Assembly (NCBI GenBank): GCA_965116665.1
Contig: OZ220709.1
Coordinates: forward strand, 3,720,001-3,784,000
Direction: 5' to 3'
DNA: 64,000 nucleotides
From: Aldehydirespirator sp965116665
Lineage (GTDB): Bacteria > Actinomycetota > Acidimicrobiia > Acidimicrobiales > Aldehydirespiratoraceae
The stretch's first letter is position 1. The number at the start of each line of letters is the position of its first letter. The position numbers and the translations under genes were made by a program. Shown one piece after another: positions 15,561-24,119 of the stretch. Below the pieces are notes generated by a model. That model searched no databases and was not told the origin of the DNA. It was given only the letters and a program-made list of their open reading frames with translations.

Positions 15561-17902
15561 CAGTTCTCTCCTCCCGTTCCCATGATCTGTTCCTCCATGG
15601 CCCAGATCATCCCGAGTATCTCCTCCCGGACGCGGACGAACTCCGGCGACGTCTTCAGATCGCGGGCGTCGGCGGTCAGCGCCTGCTTGGCGAACGGCAG
15701 GTCGTAGACCTTCTCTATCCGGCCCGGCCGCGGCGCCATCACGAACAGCTGGTCACCGAGATACAGCGCCTCCTCCACGCTATGGGTGACCAGAACGATG
15801 GTCTTGCCCGTCTCGTTCCAGAGGTCCAGCACCAGGCGCTGCATCTTCTCGCGGGTGAGCGCGTCGAGGGCGCCCAGCGGCTCGTCCATCAGGATGAGCT
15901 TGGGATCGTTGGCCAGGCACCGCGCCAGCGCCACCCGCTGCTGCATCCCGCCGGACAGCTCGTACACGGCCTTCTCGCCGAAGTCCTGCAGGCCGACGAT
16001 GCGCAGCAGGTCCTGGACCTCCTCGCGCGACGCCGGCCGGGAGCGGCCGTTCATGCGGGCCCCGAAGCCCACATTGTCGTTGACCGACAGCCACTCGAAC
16101 AGGGCCCCGCGCTGGAAGACCATCCCCCGGTCCTGGCCGGGTCCGGTTATCGGCTCGCTGCCCAATTTCACCTCGCCGGACGTGGGCGCCAGGAAACCGG
16201 CGACGATGTTCAGCAGCGTGGTCTTGCCACAGCCCGACGGGCCGAGCAGCGAGAGCAGGCGACCCGGCTCCAGCGTGAACGACACGTCCTTGAGGGCCTC
16301 GACGCTGCCGCCGTCGGGCAGTTCGTAGACCATGCCGAGCTTGTCGACGATGAGGGCGCTCTCGGTGCGCGACTCGGCCTTGGCGGCCACGCTCGACTTG
16401 TCGAAGCGCACCTCCGGGCGGGCCAGCATGAACCAGGCCCGAGCCATGATGAACACGGCCAGCAGTAGGCCCATGTAGGGGATGGACGAGTCCTCGCGCT
16501 GCAGGAAGGCCAGGATCACCGCAAGCACGGAGCTCACCGCCAGCGCGAGCCACACGTAGCGGGCCAGCCCGGCCTGGCGCTCCTCGGAGGCGCGGCGGTA
16601 GACGACGAGCAGGGCCATCAGCGCGGCGCCGGCCAGCAGGGCCACGATGGGCCGCCATGGGAACCCGGCGCCGTCGTTGTAGGCCCGGGTGGCGTCCTCG
16701 GTCACCTGCAGGAACCCCGTGACGACGCTGGGGTGCTGGGCCGCGAAGTCGCCGGTGGTGGAGATGATGTCGAAGACGCGGATGCCGATGGCCTCCTGCT
16801 CGGCCCCGGTCATCAGCAGGTTGCCGCCGTTGGCGATCATCCTGTTGACCGCGCCGCCGAACGCGCACGCCATGGCCACGTCGCCGGACTCCAGCGCGGC
16901 CACCGCCGCCGGGCCGCCCTCGGACTGGATCAACTGCACCGTGGAGGCGTCCACCCCGAGATGCTCCAGCATCTTCAGCAGCTTGAAGTGGGTCACGTTG
17001 CCCAGCGGCGTGTAGATGCTCTGACCGGCCAGCGTCTCCGCCGCGTTCTCGGCTGTGATGCCCCGGCCTCGCGCCGCCACGCAGTTGTCGGCATCGGCGT
17101 AGCTCACCGCCACCCCCACCAGCATCAGGTCAGAGCCGCCGGTCACGAAGTTCGCGAACGGGGTCAGACCCTGCGAGTAGGCGATGTCGACGTCGCCGGC
17201 CTCCATGGCCTCGGCCATCTCGACGCCCGACGCCAGCGGGATCCAGTTCACCGTCAGACCCAGGGCCTCGTCATAGGTCTGCTCGACCTGGGCCACCTGA
17301 TTGGCCGTCGGCCACTCCAGGAAGTAGGCCACGTTCAGCTCTTCGAGGCCGCCGGTGTCCACCGCGGCCGCCGATCCGCCGTCGCCGCGGCCCTTCACCC
17401 GTTCGAGGAAGCTGGTGTCGACGAAGGAGCTATAGCTCCCCAGGGCGGCCTCGATCTCGCCCTGGGCCACGAAGAAGTCCATCTGCTCCTTCATGGCCGA
17501 CTGGACTGTGCCTCCCAGCCACGCACCGGAGAGCTGGGCGTCCTTCTCGGGGAAGCTGAACGCGTCCAGCAGCGGGCCGGCCGCGTCGCGGTCCATTTCC
17601 GCGGCCCCGGCGATGGTGCCCACATACGGGTTTCCGGTGTCCCGGAAGGCCAGCACGACCGCGCCGATGAGCAGCGCAGCCGCGAGGAGCTGGCCGATGA
17701 GGATGATGCCGTCGCGGGGCTGCGCAGCCCGATCGGCCGACAGGAACTTCCGGGTCGGGGTGAAGATCAGGTCGAGCACCATCAGCAACGCCGCTGCTGC
17801 GGACACGACCAGAAGGACTATCGAGACCCAGTACGCTCCACGGGCAACGACGTAGGTGATGCCGCTGTAGATGTCGGCCAGACCTTGGACGATTGAATCC
17901 AT
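15560..17902 (-). CDS. Five-helix membrane protein with circularly permuted TauA-like domain and TauB-like ATPase
   Basis: 780 residues. Helices lie at about 23-47 and 66-86. Residues 92-171 match the C-terminal part of the adjacent TauA-like binding protein (LDAFSFPEKD, SGAWLGGTV). A linker to 188 precedes residues 189-410, which match the N-terminal part of the same domain (LNVAYFLEWPTANQVAQ to TEDATRAYND), so the order is permuted. Helices follow at about 419-435, 450-467 and 476-493, then an ABC ATPase from about 510 with GPSGCGKTT, LSGGMQQRVALAR and LILMDEPLGALD. Basic loops after helices 1, 3 and 5 predict N-out, binding domain outside, ATPase inside. It probably energises the adjacent permease. 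I know no standard family with this layout. Confidence 0.9.
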   Translation of the reverse strand: MDSIVQGLADIYSGITYVVARGAYWVSIVLLVVSAAAALLMVLDLIFTPTRKFLSADRAAQPRDGIILIGQLLAAALLIGAVVLAFRDTGNPYVGTIAGAAEMDRDAAGPLLDAFSFPEKDAQLSGAWLGGTVQSAMKEQMDFFVAQGEIEAALGSYSSFVDTSFLERVKGRGDGGSAAAVDTGGLEELNVAYFLEWPTANQVAQVEQTYDEALGLTVNWIPLASGVEMAEAMEAGDVDIAYSQGLTPFANFVTGGSDLMLVGVAVSYADADNCVAARGRGITAENAAETLAGQSIYTPLGNVTHFKLLKMLEHLGVDASTVQLIQSEGGPAAVAALESGDVAMACAFGGAVNRMIANGGNLLMTGAEQEAIGIRVFDIISTTGDFAAQHPSVVTGFLQVTEDATRAYNDGAGFPWRPIVALLAGAALMALLVVYRRASEERQAGLARYVWLALAVSSVLAVILAFLQREDSSIPYMGLLLAVFIMARAWFMLARPEVRFDKSSVAAKAESRTESALIVDKLGMVYELPDGGSVEALKDVSFTLEPGRLLSLLGPSGCGKTTLLNIVAGFLAPTSGEVKLGSEPITGPGQDRGMVFQRGALFEWLSVNDNVGFGARMNGRSRPASREEVQDLLRIVGLQDFGEKAVYELSGGMQQRVALARCLANDPKLILMDEPLGALDALTREKMQRLVLDLWNETGKTIVLVTHSVEEALYLGDQLFVMAPRPGRIEKVYDLPFAKQALTADARDLKTSPEFVRVREEILGMIWAMEEQIMGTGGEN

Positions 17903-17976
17903 GGAGTCCTCCCTTGCCGCTGAGGTGTTGGATCACCCTCCCGCAGTCGAACTGCGTTACGTCTGTTCTAGTTGAT

Positions 17977-18018
17977 GCGATGGGCGGGCGCCGCTAGCAG
18001 GCTGCGCCCGCCCATCGC
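17977..18018 (-). terminator. 15-bp perfect stem-loop between the binding-protein gene and the fused transporter gene
   Basis: GCGATGGGCGGGCGC at 17977-17991 pairs perfectly with 18004-18018 around a 12-base loop. It lies 11 bases after the stop of the tandem binding-protein gene on the minus strand. No U-run follows, so it is either a weak terminator or, more likely, an mRNA-stabilising/attenuating hairpin that keeps binding protein in excess over membrane parts, as in other ABC operons. Confidence 0.7.
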
Positions 18019-18028
18019 TGGTGGTGTC

Positions 18029-20065
18029 TCAGTTGACTTGCTCGAGGAAGCTGGTGTCGACGAAGGAGTCGTAGCTGGCGAGGGCAGTCTCGATCTCGCC
18101 CTGGGCCACGAAGAAGTCCATCTGGTCCTTCATGACCTGCTGGACGGTCCCGCCGAGCCACGCGCCGGACAGCTGCACGTCCTTCTCGGGGAAGCTGAAC
18201 GCGTCCAGCAGCGCGATGGTCGGCTCACGGTCCATGCCCGCGGCCTCCGCGATGGTGTCGATGAACGGCGACCGGTCATCGTTGTAGGCCACATTGGCGT
18301 CCTCGGTCACCTGCAGGAATCCCGTGACCAGACTGGGATAGGCGTCGGCGAAGTCGCCGGTGGTGGAGATGATGTCGAAGACGCGGATGCCTATGGCCTC
18401 CTGCTCGGCCCCGGTCATCACCAGGTTGCCGCCGTTGGCGATCATCTCGTTCACCGCGCCACCGAACGCGCACGCCATGGCCACCGCGCCCGAGTCCAAT
18501 GCGGCCACCGCAGCCGGGCCGCCCTCGGACTGGATCAACTCCACCGTGGAAGTGTCCACCCCGAGATGCTCCAGCATCTTCAACAGCTTGAAGTGGGTCA
18601 CATTGCCCAGCGGCGTGTAGATGCTCTGACCCGCCAACGTCTCCGCCGCGTTGTCCGCGGTCACCCCGTAATCGGGATGGGCCACACAGTTGTCGGCATC
18701 GGCGTAGCTCACCGCCACCCCCACCAGCAACAGGTCAGAGCCGCCCGTCACGAAATTCGCGAACGGGGTCAGGCCCTGCGAGTAGGAGATGTCGATGTCG
18801 CCGGCCTCCATGGCCTGGGCCATGTCACCACCCGACGCGAACGGGATCCAGTTCACCGTCAGACCCAGCGCGTCGTCATAGGTCTTCTCGGCCTGAGCCA
18901 CCTGATTCGCGGTCGGCCACTCCAAGAAGTACGCCACATTCAACTCATCGGGCATCATCTCCTCGGCTGCGGGTGCGGCGGTGCCGCGACCCTCGACAGC
19001 CTCGAGGAAGCTGGTGTCGACGAAGGAGTCGTAGCTGGCGAGGGCAGTCTCGATCTCGCCCTGGGCCACGAAGAAGTCCATCTGGTCCTTCATGACCTGC
19101 TGGACGGTCCCGCCGAGCCACGCGCCGGACAGCTGCACGTCCTTCTCGGGGAAGCTGAACGCGTCCAGCAGCGCGATGGTCGGCTCACGGTCCATGCCCG
19201 CGGCCTCCGCGATGGTGTCGATGAACGGCGACCGGTCATCGTTGTAGGCCACATTGGCGTCCTCAGTGACCTGCAGGAACGCGGTCACGATGTCGGGATG
19301 GCTCGCCGCGAACGATCCGGTGGTGGAGATGATGTCGAAGACGCGGATGCCTATGGCCTCCTGCTCGGCCCCGGTCATCACCAGGTTGCCGCCGTTGGCG
19401 ATCATCTCGTTCACCGCGCCACCGAACGCGCACGCCATGGCCACCGCGCCCGAGTCCAATGCGGCCACCGCAGCCGGGCCGCCCTCGGACTGGATCAACT
19501 CCACCGTGGAGGTGTCCACCCCGAGATGCTCCAGCATCTTCAACAGCTTGAAGTGGGTCACATTGCCCAGCGGCGTGTAGATGCTCTGACCCGCCAACGT
19601 CTCCGCCGCGTTGTCCGCGGTCACCCCGTAATCGGGATGGGCCACACAGTTGTCGGCATCGGCGTAGCTCACCGCCACCCCCACCAGCAACAGGTCAGAG
19701 CCGCCCGTCACGAAATTCGCGAACGGGGTCAGGCCCTGCGAGTAGGAGATGTCGATGTCGCCGGCCTCCATGGCCTGGGCCATGTCACCACCCGACGCGA
19801 ACGGGATCCAGTTCACCGTCAGACCCAGCGCGTCGTCATAGGTCTTCTCGGCCTGAGCCACCTGATTCGCGGTCGGCCACTCCAAGAAGTACGCCACATT
19901 CAACTCATCGGGCATCATCTCTTCGCTGGGAGCCGCGCTGTCGTCGGCCTCGGGCTCGGCCGGAGCTGCCGGCGTCTCCTCTTCAGCGGCCGGCTCGGGC
20001 TCGTCGTCGCCGCAGGCGGCGGCCACAAGAACGAACACGGCCAGCAGGGCTATCAGTCGTTTCAT
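18029..20065 (-). CDS. Lipoprotein with two tandem TauA-like substrate-binding domains
   Basis: 678 residues from ATG 20065, chosen for GGAGGGA upstream and the signal peptide MKRLIALLAVFVLVAAAC, with lipidation expected at Cys18. An acidic Ala/Pro/Glu linker leads to domain 1 (about 53-370) and domain 2 (about 373-678), repeated with a 320-residue period. Each has DELNVAYFLEWPTANQVAQ and GDIDISYSQGLTPFANF, which resemble TauA taurine-binding proteins of marine Alphaproteobacteria. The two domains differ almost only in one block (GSFAASHPDIVTAFLQ versus GDFADAYPSLVTGFLQ). It sits between an aminotransferase and the fused transporter. Taurine as ligand is inference. Confidence 0.92.
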   Translation of the reverse strand: MKRLIALLAVFVLVAAACGDDEPEPAAEEETPAAPAEPEADDSAAPSEEMMPDELNVAYFLEWPTANQVAQAEKTYDDALGLTVNWIPFASGGDMAQAMEAGDIDISYSQGLTPFANFVTGGSDLLLVGVAVSYADADNCVAHPDYGVTADNAAETLAGQSIYTPLGNVTHFKLLKMLEHLGVDTSTVELIQSEGGPAAVAALDSGAVAMACAFGGAVNEMIANGGNLVMTGAEQEAIGIRVFDIISTTGSFAASHPDIVTAFLQVTEDANVAYNDDRSPFIDTIAEAAGMDREPTIALLDAFSFPEKDVQLSGAWLGGTVQQVMKDQMDFFVAQGEIETALASYDSFVDTSFLEAVEGRGTAAPAAEEMMPDELNVAYFLEWPTANQVAQAEKTYDDALGLTVNWIPFASGGDMAQAMEAGDIDISYSQGLTPFANFVTGGSDLLLVGVAVSYADADNCVAHPDYGVTADNAAETLAGQSIYTPLGNVTHFKLLKMLEHLGVDTSTVELIQSEGGPAAVAALDSGAVAMACAFGGAVNEMIANGGNLVMTGAEQEAIGIRVFDIISTTGDFADAYPSLVTGFLQVTEDANVAYNDDRSPFIDTIAEAAGMDREPTIALLDAFSFPEKDVQLSGAWLGGTVQQVMKDQMDFFVAQGEIETALASYDSFVDTSFLEQVN
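18041..18962 (-). repeat. Near-identical 0.92-kb direct repeat, copy encoding domain 2
   Basis: The copy matches 19001-19922 at an offset of exactly 960 bases. Compared by eye, differences are confined to a block of about 55 bases (18305-18360) and one further base near 18551. In the divergent block this copy shares GTCACCTGCAGGAA and GCGAAGTCGCCGG with the paralogous domain in the fused gene rather than with its sister copy. Confidence 0.97.
19001..19922 (-). repeat. Near-identical 0.92-kb direct repeat, copy encoding domain 1
   Basis: Sister of 18041-18962. Its own version of the variable block spans 19265-19320. Sequence outside the repeat (the signal peptide and acidic linker side) is unique. 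The almost perfect match of synonymous positions elsewhere points to recent duplication or ongoing gene conversion. Confidence 0.97.
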
Positions 20066-20099
20066 TGGGTTCCCTCCATGTCGATGGGTATGTCGAGCC

Positions 20100-21473
20100 T
20101 CAATTCGAGGACTCAAGCCAACCGCCCAAGCGGTCGAGCACCTGGTCGACCCGGCTCAGCAGGTCGTCGATCACGATCTCGTCGGCCACCAGCGGTGGCG
20201 ATACCGCCAGCATCACCGCTCCCCTTCCGTCGGGCCGCACCAGCACGCCCGCCTGGCGGACGAGGCGGTCGAGCAGGCCGCCGGCCAGCAGTTCGGACAC
20301 CTCGGCCTCAGTGAAGTCCAGCCCCGAGGCCCGATCTCGCATCAGCTCGACGGAATAGAAGTAGCCGGCGCCCCGCACGTCCTTGACGCACCGGTGAGCA
20401 TCCATCAGCGCCCGGAGGCCGCCGCCGAGGCGGTCCTCGTTGCGCAGCACGTTGGCGAAGACGTCCTCATCGTGCAACGCGGTCATGTTGGCCACTGCGG
20501 TCGCGGTGGCCACCGGATGGCCACCGAAGGTGGACCCATGTAGGAACATGGCCAGGGGCGAGTCCCATACCCGCTCCACGAGCCGGCCGCGCACGGCCAG
20601 GCCGCCAAGGGGCTGGTAGGCGCTGGTGACGCCCTTGGCGAAGGTGACCATGTCCGGCTGGGCGCCGAAGCGCTCGCTGCCGAACCAATGGCCGAGCCGT
20701 CCGAAGGAGTTGATCACCTCGTCGGCGCAGAGCAGCACGCCGTATGTGTCGCAGATCCGGCGCAGCTCCTGCCAGTAGCCCTCCGGGGGCACCAGCGCGC
20801 CCCGGCCGTTCTGGACCGGCTCGGCGATGACCATGGCAACGGTGGAGGGTCCTGCCGCGACGATCGCCTCCTCGATCGCCGTCACGCAGGACAGCTCTGC
20901 GACGGGCCGGCCGGGCTCGCTCATGCATCCCAGCGTGTTGGGAACGCGGAGCACGTTGTCGGCGAGCAGCGGAAGGTAGGGGTCCCGGAAGCTGGGGATG
21001 CCCGTCAGCGCCAGAGCGCCCAGGGTCGTGCCGTGGTAGGCCATGTCGCGGGCCACCACCTTGTGGCGGTCCTCGTCGCCGTTGGCGAGGTGGTAGCAGC
21101 GGGCGAACTTGAGGGCCGACTCGACCGCCTCGGATCCCGAGCTCACGAAGAAGACCCGATCGACGTCCGCCGGAGCGAAGCCCGCGATCATCGACGCGGC
21201 CTCGATGGCGGAGGGGTGTGCGAATCCCCAGTTCGGATAGAAGGCCAGCCTGTCCATCTGCTTGGCCGCGGCCGCGGTGAGGTCGCTGCGACCATGGCCG
21301 ATGTTGGTACAGAACAGACCGGCAAGGGCGTCGAGATACTTGTTCCCGGCCGCATCCCACACGTAGCAGCCCTCGCCCCGATCGATCACGAGCAAGCCCT
21401 CGCCCCGCCACGCGTCGCCACGGGTGAAATGCGGCAACAGATGGCGTCGAGCCTCCTGGCGATCCCCCCGCAT
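20100..21473 (-). CDS. Class III PLP-dependent aminotransferase, candidate taurine-pyruvate aminotransferase
   Basis: 457 residues of the omega-amino-acid aminotransferase group. Visible are FFVSSGSEAVESALKFAR (phosphate-binding region), MAYHGTTLGALAL, LLCADEVINSFGR with the PLP-ring Asp, and TFAKGVTSAYQPLGG with the catalytic Lys at about residue 285. It ends 34 bases before the tandem TauA-like gene and looks like the first gene of a leftward operon: aminotransferase, binding protein, fused transporter, permease, pta. This context suggests taurine:pyruvate transamination to sulfoacetaldehyde, but beta-alanine or another amine donor cannot be excluded. The AT-rich spacer 21474-21609 likely holds the promoter; I see no clear boxes. 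Confidence 0.88.
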   Translation of the reverse strand: MRGDRQEARRHLLPHFTRGDAWRGEGLLVIDRGEGCYVWDAAGNKYLDALAGLFCTNIGHGRSDLTAAAAKQMDRLAFYPNWGFAHPSAIEAASMIAGFAPADVDRVFFVSSGSEAVESALKFARCYHLANGDEDRHKVVARDMAYHGTTLGALALTGIPSFRDPYLPLLADNVLRVPNTLGCMSEPGRPVAELSCVTAIEEAIVAAGPSTVAMVIAEPVQNGRGALVPPEGYWQELRRICDTYGVLLCADEVINSFGRLGHWFGSERFGAQPDMVTFAKGVTSAYQPLGGLAVRGRLVERVWDSPLAMFLHGSTFGGHPVATATAVANMTALHDEDVFANVLRNEDRLGGGLRALMDAHRCVKDVRGAGYFYSVELMRDRASGLDFTEAEVSELLAGGLLDRLVRQAGVLVRPDGRGAVMLAVSPPLVADEIVIDDLLSRVDQVLDRLGGWLESSN

Positions 21474-21609
21474 GCGAGCCTCCCGTGCAAGGCGTCGGAC
21501 GCCGTCCCGCCCGACCGTGATTAGAGACTACAACAAAACCGTGAAGATTTCTAACTGAGAGTGAAGCAGCCCTTTGATTTTGAGGAGGTTGTCTACAAGG
21601 GTGTCCCGG

Positions 21610-22833
21610 TCATCTCCCGGTGTCAGCCCGGTAGATCAGGTCCGGTGTCAGCTCGGACACGCTGGCTGCGCCTATCAGGGCCATGTCCCGCTTCATGCTC
21701 GTGCGCAGATGCTCGATGACCCAGTCGACCCCGTCCTCACCGGCGGCCGCCAACCCGTACAGGTAGGCGCGGCCGATCATGCACGATGTCGCCCCGAGTG
21801 CGAGCGCCTTGATGATGTCGCTGCCGCGACGGATCCCGCCGTCGCACACGATGTCGAGGTCGCCGCCCACCGCGTCGGCCACCGGCTGCACCAGGTCGAT
21901 GATGCCGGGAGCCGCGTCGAGCTGGCGCCCGCCGTGGTTGGACAGCACGATGCCATCGAGCCCCTGGTCACGGGCGATCAGCGCGTCGGCCACGCTCTGG
22001 ATGCCCTTCACCAGGACCGGGCCGTCCCACAGCGAGCCCATCCACTCGACGTCGTCCCATGACAGCGTCGGATCGAACTGCTCATTCATGAAGGCAGCCA
22101 GATCGACGGCTGTCGAGCCGTCGATATCGGTATTGCCGGCGACGTTCGCGAAGGAGATCGGCTCGGAGAAGGCGAAGCGCATGCTCCAACCGGGACGGAT
22201 CATGCCTTCGAAGAGGGTGTCGAGACCCATCTTGGGCGGCAGGGTGAAGCCCCGGCGCACATCCCGCTCGCGACGACCCAGCATGGCCGCATCGACGGTG
22301 ATGCACAGCACGTCGAAGCCGGCTTCCTTGGCCCGCAGGATCATGTCCTTGAGCAGGCCCTTGTCGCGCCAGACGTAGACCTGGAACCATTTCGATCCGC
22401 TGCTGACCTCGGCTACCTCCTCCACCGACCGCGTCCCCATGGTGGACAGCGAGTACGGCAGGCCGGCGCGTTCGGCGGCGCGGGCCACCGCCAGCTCGCC
22501 GGGTGGATGGGCGATGCGAGTGAACCCGGTGGGCGCCAGGATGAGCGGGAAGGGCACCTCGCTGCCGAGGATCGTGCCGGTCGTGTCCACGCTGCCCATG
22601 TCGCGCAGCACCCTCGGCACGAACTCCATCTCACGGAAGGCGCGGGTGTTGCGATCCATGGCGACCTCGTCCTCAGCACCACCGTCGATGTAGTCGAACA
22701 CGCCCCCGGGCAATCGCCGGCGGGCCATCTTGCGCAAGTCCTCGATACTGGCTGCGCTCTGCAGTCGCCGCTTGGTCGCGCTGAACTCGAACCGGCGGAA
22801 TCGCAGGACAGATCGAAGCGTGTCGATGATCAT
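21610..22833 (-). CDS. lldD: FMN-dependent alpha-hydroxy-acid dehydrogenase (LldD-like)
   Basis: 407 residues with the complete FMN-dependent alpha-hydroxy-acid oxidase pattern: VFDYIDGGAEDE, LAPTGFTR, FQVYVWRDK, LVKGI with the FMN Lys, and LSNHGGRQLD with the catalytic His, followed by DGGIRRGSDIIKALALGA. Length and N-terminus resemble actinobacterial L-lactate dehydrogenase (quinone) LldD. It has no membrane helices. It lies upstream of the taurine-type operon on the same strand, and lactate or another 2-hydroxy acid is the likely substrate. A mycofactocin MftD role is unlikely as no mycofactocin genes are nearby. Confidence 0.88.
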   Translation of the reverse strand: MIIDTLRSVLRFRRFEFSATKRRLQSAASIEDLRKMARRRLPGGVFDYIDGGAEDEVAMDRNTRAFREMEFVPRVLRDMGSVDTTGTILGSEVPFPLILAPTGFTRIAHPPGELAVARAAERAGLPYSLSTMGTRSVEEVAEVSSGSKWFQVYVWRDKGLLKDMILRAKEAGFDVLCITVDAAMLGRRERDVRRGFTLPPKMGLDTLFEGMIRPGWSMRFAFSEPISFANVAGNTDIDGSTAVDLAAFMNEQFDPTLSWDDVEWMGSLWDGPVLVKGIQSVADALIARDQGLDGIVLSNHGGRQLDAAPGIIDLVQPVADAVGGDLDIVCDGGIRRGSDIIKALALGATSCMIGRAYLYGLAAAGEDGVDWVIEHLRTSMKRDMALIGAASVSELTPDLIYRADTGR

Positions 22834-22895
22834 GCCGTCGAGAATACGCGACGGCCAAGGCGTCTGTCACTTCCGCGCACAGGTGCCCGGAAGGG

Positions 22896-23285
22896 TCAGC
22901 TCCCGCGCGGGTTGGGCTCTCGCGGACTCGCAGTCTGAGCCCGGGCGCGGGCAGCCCGGGCCTCAGCATCGGCCGCGGCCCGGCCCTGGCTTCGCAGCAC
23001 CGCCGCCTCCTGTTCGAGTCTGCCCGCCTCGCTGCGCAGAGCCCGGCTCGCCGTCGCGAGTTCGAGACCGAGGGAATACAGTGCCGCGCCGATGACACGG
23101 TGCAACTTGGCCCGGCTGGCACTGGCAGCCCGGCCCATCCAGACTTCCTCGCGGTGAAGCGCGGCCACCGGTCGATGACGCTCGGTCACCGCAGCCCGCC
23201 GGAGGTCGATCGTGTCAGCCACCGACCGGCAACGCTCAGCCTGCACGATCTTGGCCGTAGCCTGGCCGAAGAGATAGGTACTCAT
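22896..23285 (-). CDS. Hypothetical Ala/Arg-rich helical protein
   Basis: I do not recognise this gene. The frame from ATG 23285 encodes about 129 residues with no signal peptide or clear hydrophobic helix. Residues 70 onward (EAGRLEQEAAVLRSQ and an Ala/Arg-rich run) could form a coiled coil. GTG 23294 and ATG 23291 are alternative starts. It is divergent from the HisN-like gene with only nine bases between start codons, which leaves no room for conventional promoters. Composition matches the surroundings. It may be real, but it could be a chance frame. Confidence 0.45.
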   Translation of the reverse strand: MSTYLFGQATAKIVQAERCRSVADTIDLRRAAVTERHRPVAALHREEVWMGRAASASRAKLHRVIGAALYSLGLELATASRALRSEAGRLEQEAAVLRSQGRAAADAEARAARARAQTASPREPNPRGS

Positions 23286-23294
23286 TGACATCAC

Positions 23295-24113
23295 ATGAAA
23301 GATATTAGAACTTCGTCATCACGGCAACTCCGGTCCGGTGATGCGGGGCCTCAAGCAGGGGCGATCGCTGACGAGGTCGTCGACTTCGCCGTGGACGCCG
23401 CTCAACGAGCCGGACGCGTCACGCTCCAGTGGTACCAGCAGCGAGACCTCGCGGTGTCGGCCAAGAGCGACGGAACGCCCGTGACGGAGGCCGATTACGC
23501 CGCCGAGCGGCTCCTGCGCTCGGAGATCTCCGCGGCGTACCCCGACGACACGATCTGGGGCGAGGAGGAGGGAGTCTGGTCGGGCCGCACCGGCCGCACC
23601 TGGATCATCGACCCGATCGACGGCACCAAGGCCTTCGTTCAAGGCGTGCCGCTGTACGCCACGCTGCTGGCGTTGGTGGACGACGAGGGACCCGCGGTGG
23701 GTGTGATCTACCTGCCCGCACTCGACGAGTGTGTCTGGGCCGGCCGGGGTCGGGGCGCCTACTGGAACGGGGTCCCGTGCCGGGTGAGCGAGCACGCCGA
23801 GCTGGATGGCGCCTACCTGTGCACCAGCGGGCTCACCTACTGGCCCGACCCCGTCCTGGAGAGAGTGCGGGCCGCCGGCGCGCGGGTCCGCACTTGGGGC
23901 GATGCCTACGGCTACGCCCTCGTCGCCACCGGACGGGCCGAGGCCATGGTCGACCCGGAGTGCTTCGACTGGGACGTGGCCCCGATGCCGGTGATCATGG
24001 CAGAAGCCGGGGGCCGATTCTCGAACACCTCCGGTGGCCACGAGTGGAACCGCGGCTCAGCCGCAGCCACCAACGGGCTCCTCCACGAAGACCTGCTGGC
24101 CTGCTTCGGTTAA
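23295..24113 (+). CDS. hisN: Inositol-monophosphatase superfamily phosphatase (HisN-like)
   Basis: 272 residues of the Mg-dependent FIG superfamily. Metal-ligand motifs are in place: WGEEEG near residue 92, WIIDPIDGTKAFVQGVP near 104, and CFDWDVAPMPVIMAEAGG near 220. TKAFVQG and the spacing favour the histidinol-phosphate phosphatase HisN subgroup over inositol phosphatases, so it may catalyse the penultimate step of histidine synthesis. This is one of only two plus-strand genes left of the origin. No ribosome-binding site precedes ATG 23295. A 9-bp hairpin follows its stop. Confidence 0.87.
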   Translation: MKDIRTSSSRQLRSGDAGPQAGAIADEVVDFAVDAAQRAGRVTLQWYQQRDLAVSAKSDGTPVTEADYAAERLLRSEISAAYPDDTIWGEEEGVWSGRTGRTWIIDPIDGTKAFVQGVPLYATLLALVDDEGPAVGVIYLPALDECVWAGRGRGAYWNGVPCRVSEHAELDGAYLCTSGLTYWPDPVLERVRAAGARVRTWGDAYGYALVATGRAEAMVDPECFDWDVAPMPVIMAEAGGRFSNTSGGHEWNRGSAAATNGLLHEDLLACFG

Positions 24114-24119
24114 GGGGCC

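Noticed and set aside
17972..20314. Long plus-strand open frame of 780 codons antisense to the tandem binding-protein gene
   Set aside because: It is the complement frame of the repeated high-GC coding sequence. The minus strand has signal peptide, ribosome site and clear domains.
13564..21473. xsc (sulfoacetaldehyde acetyltransferase) within the taurine-type cluster
   Set aside because: No thiamine-diphosphate enzyme of about 590 residues is present anywhere in the window.
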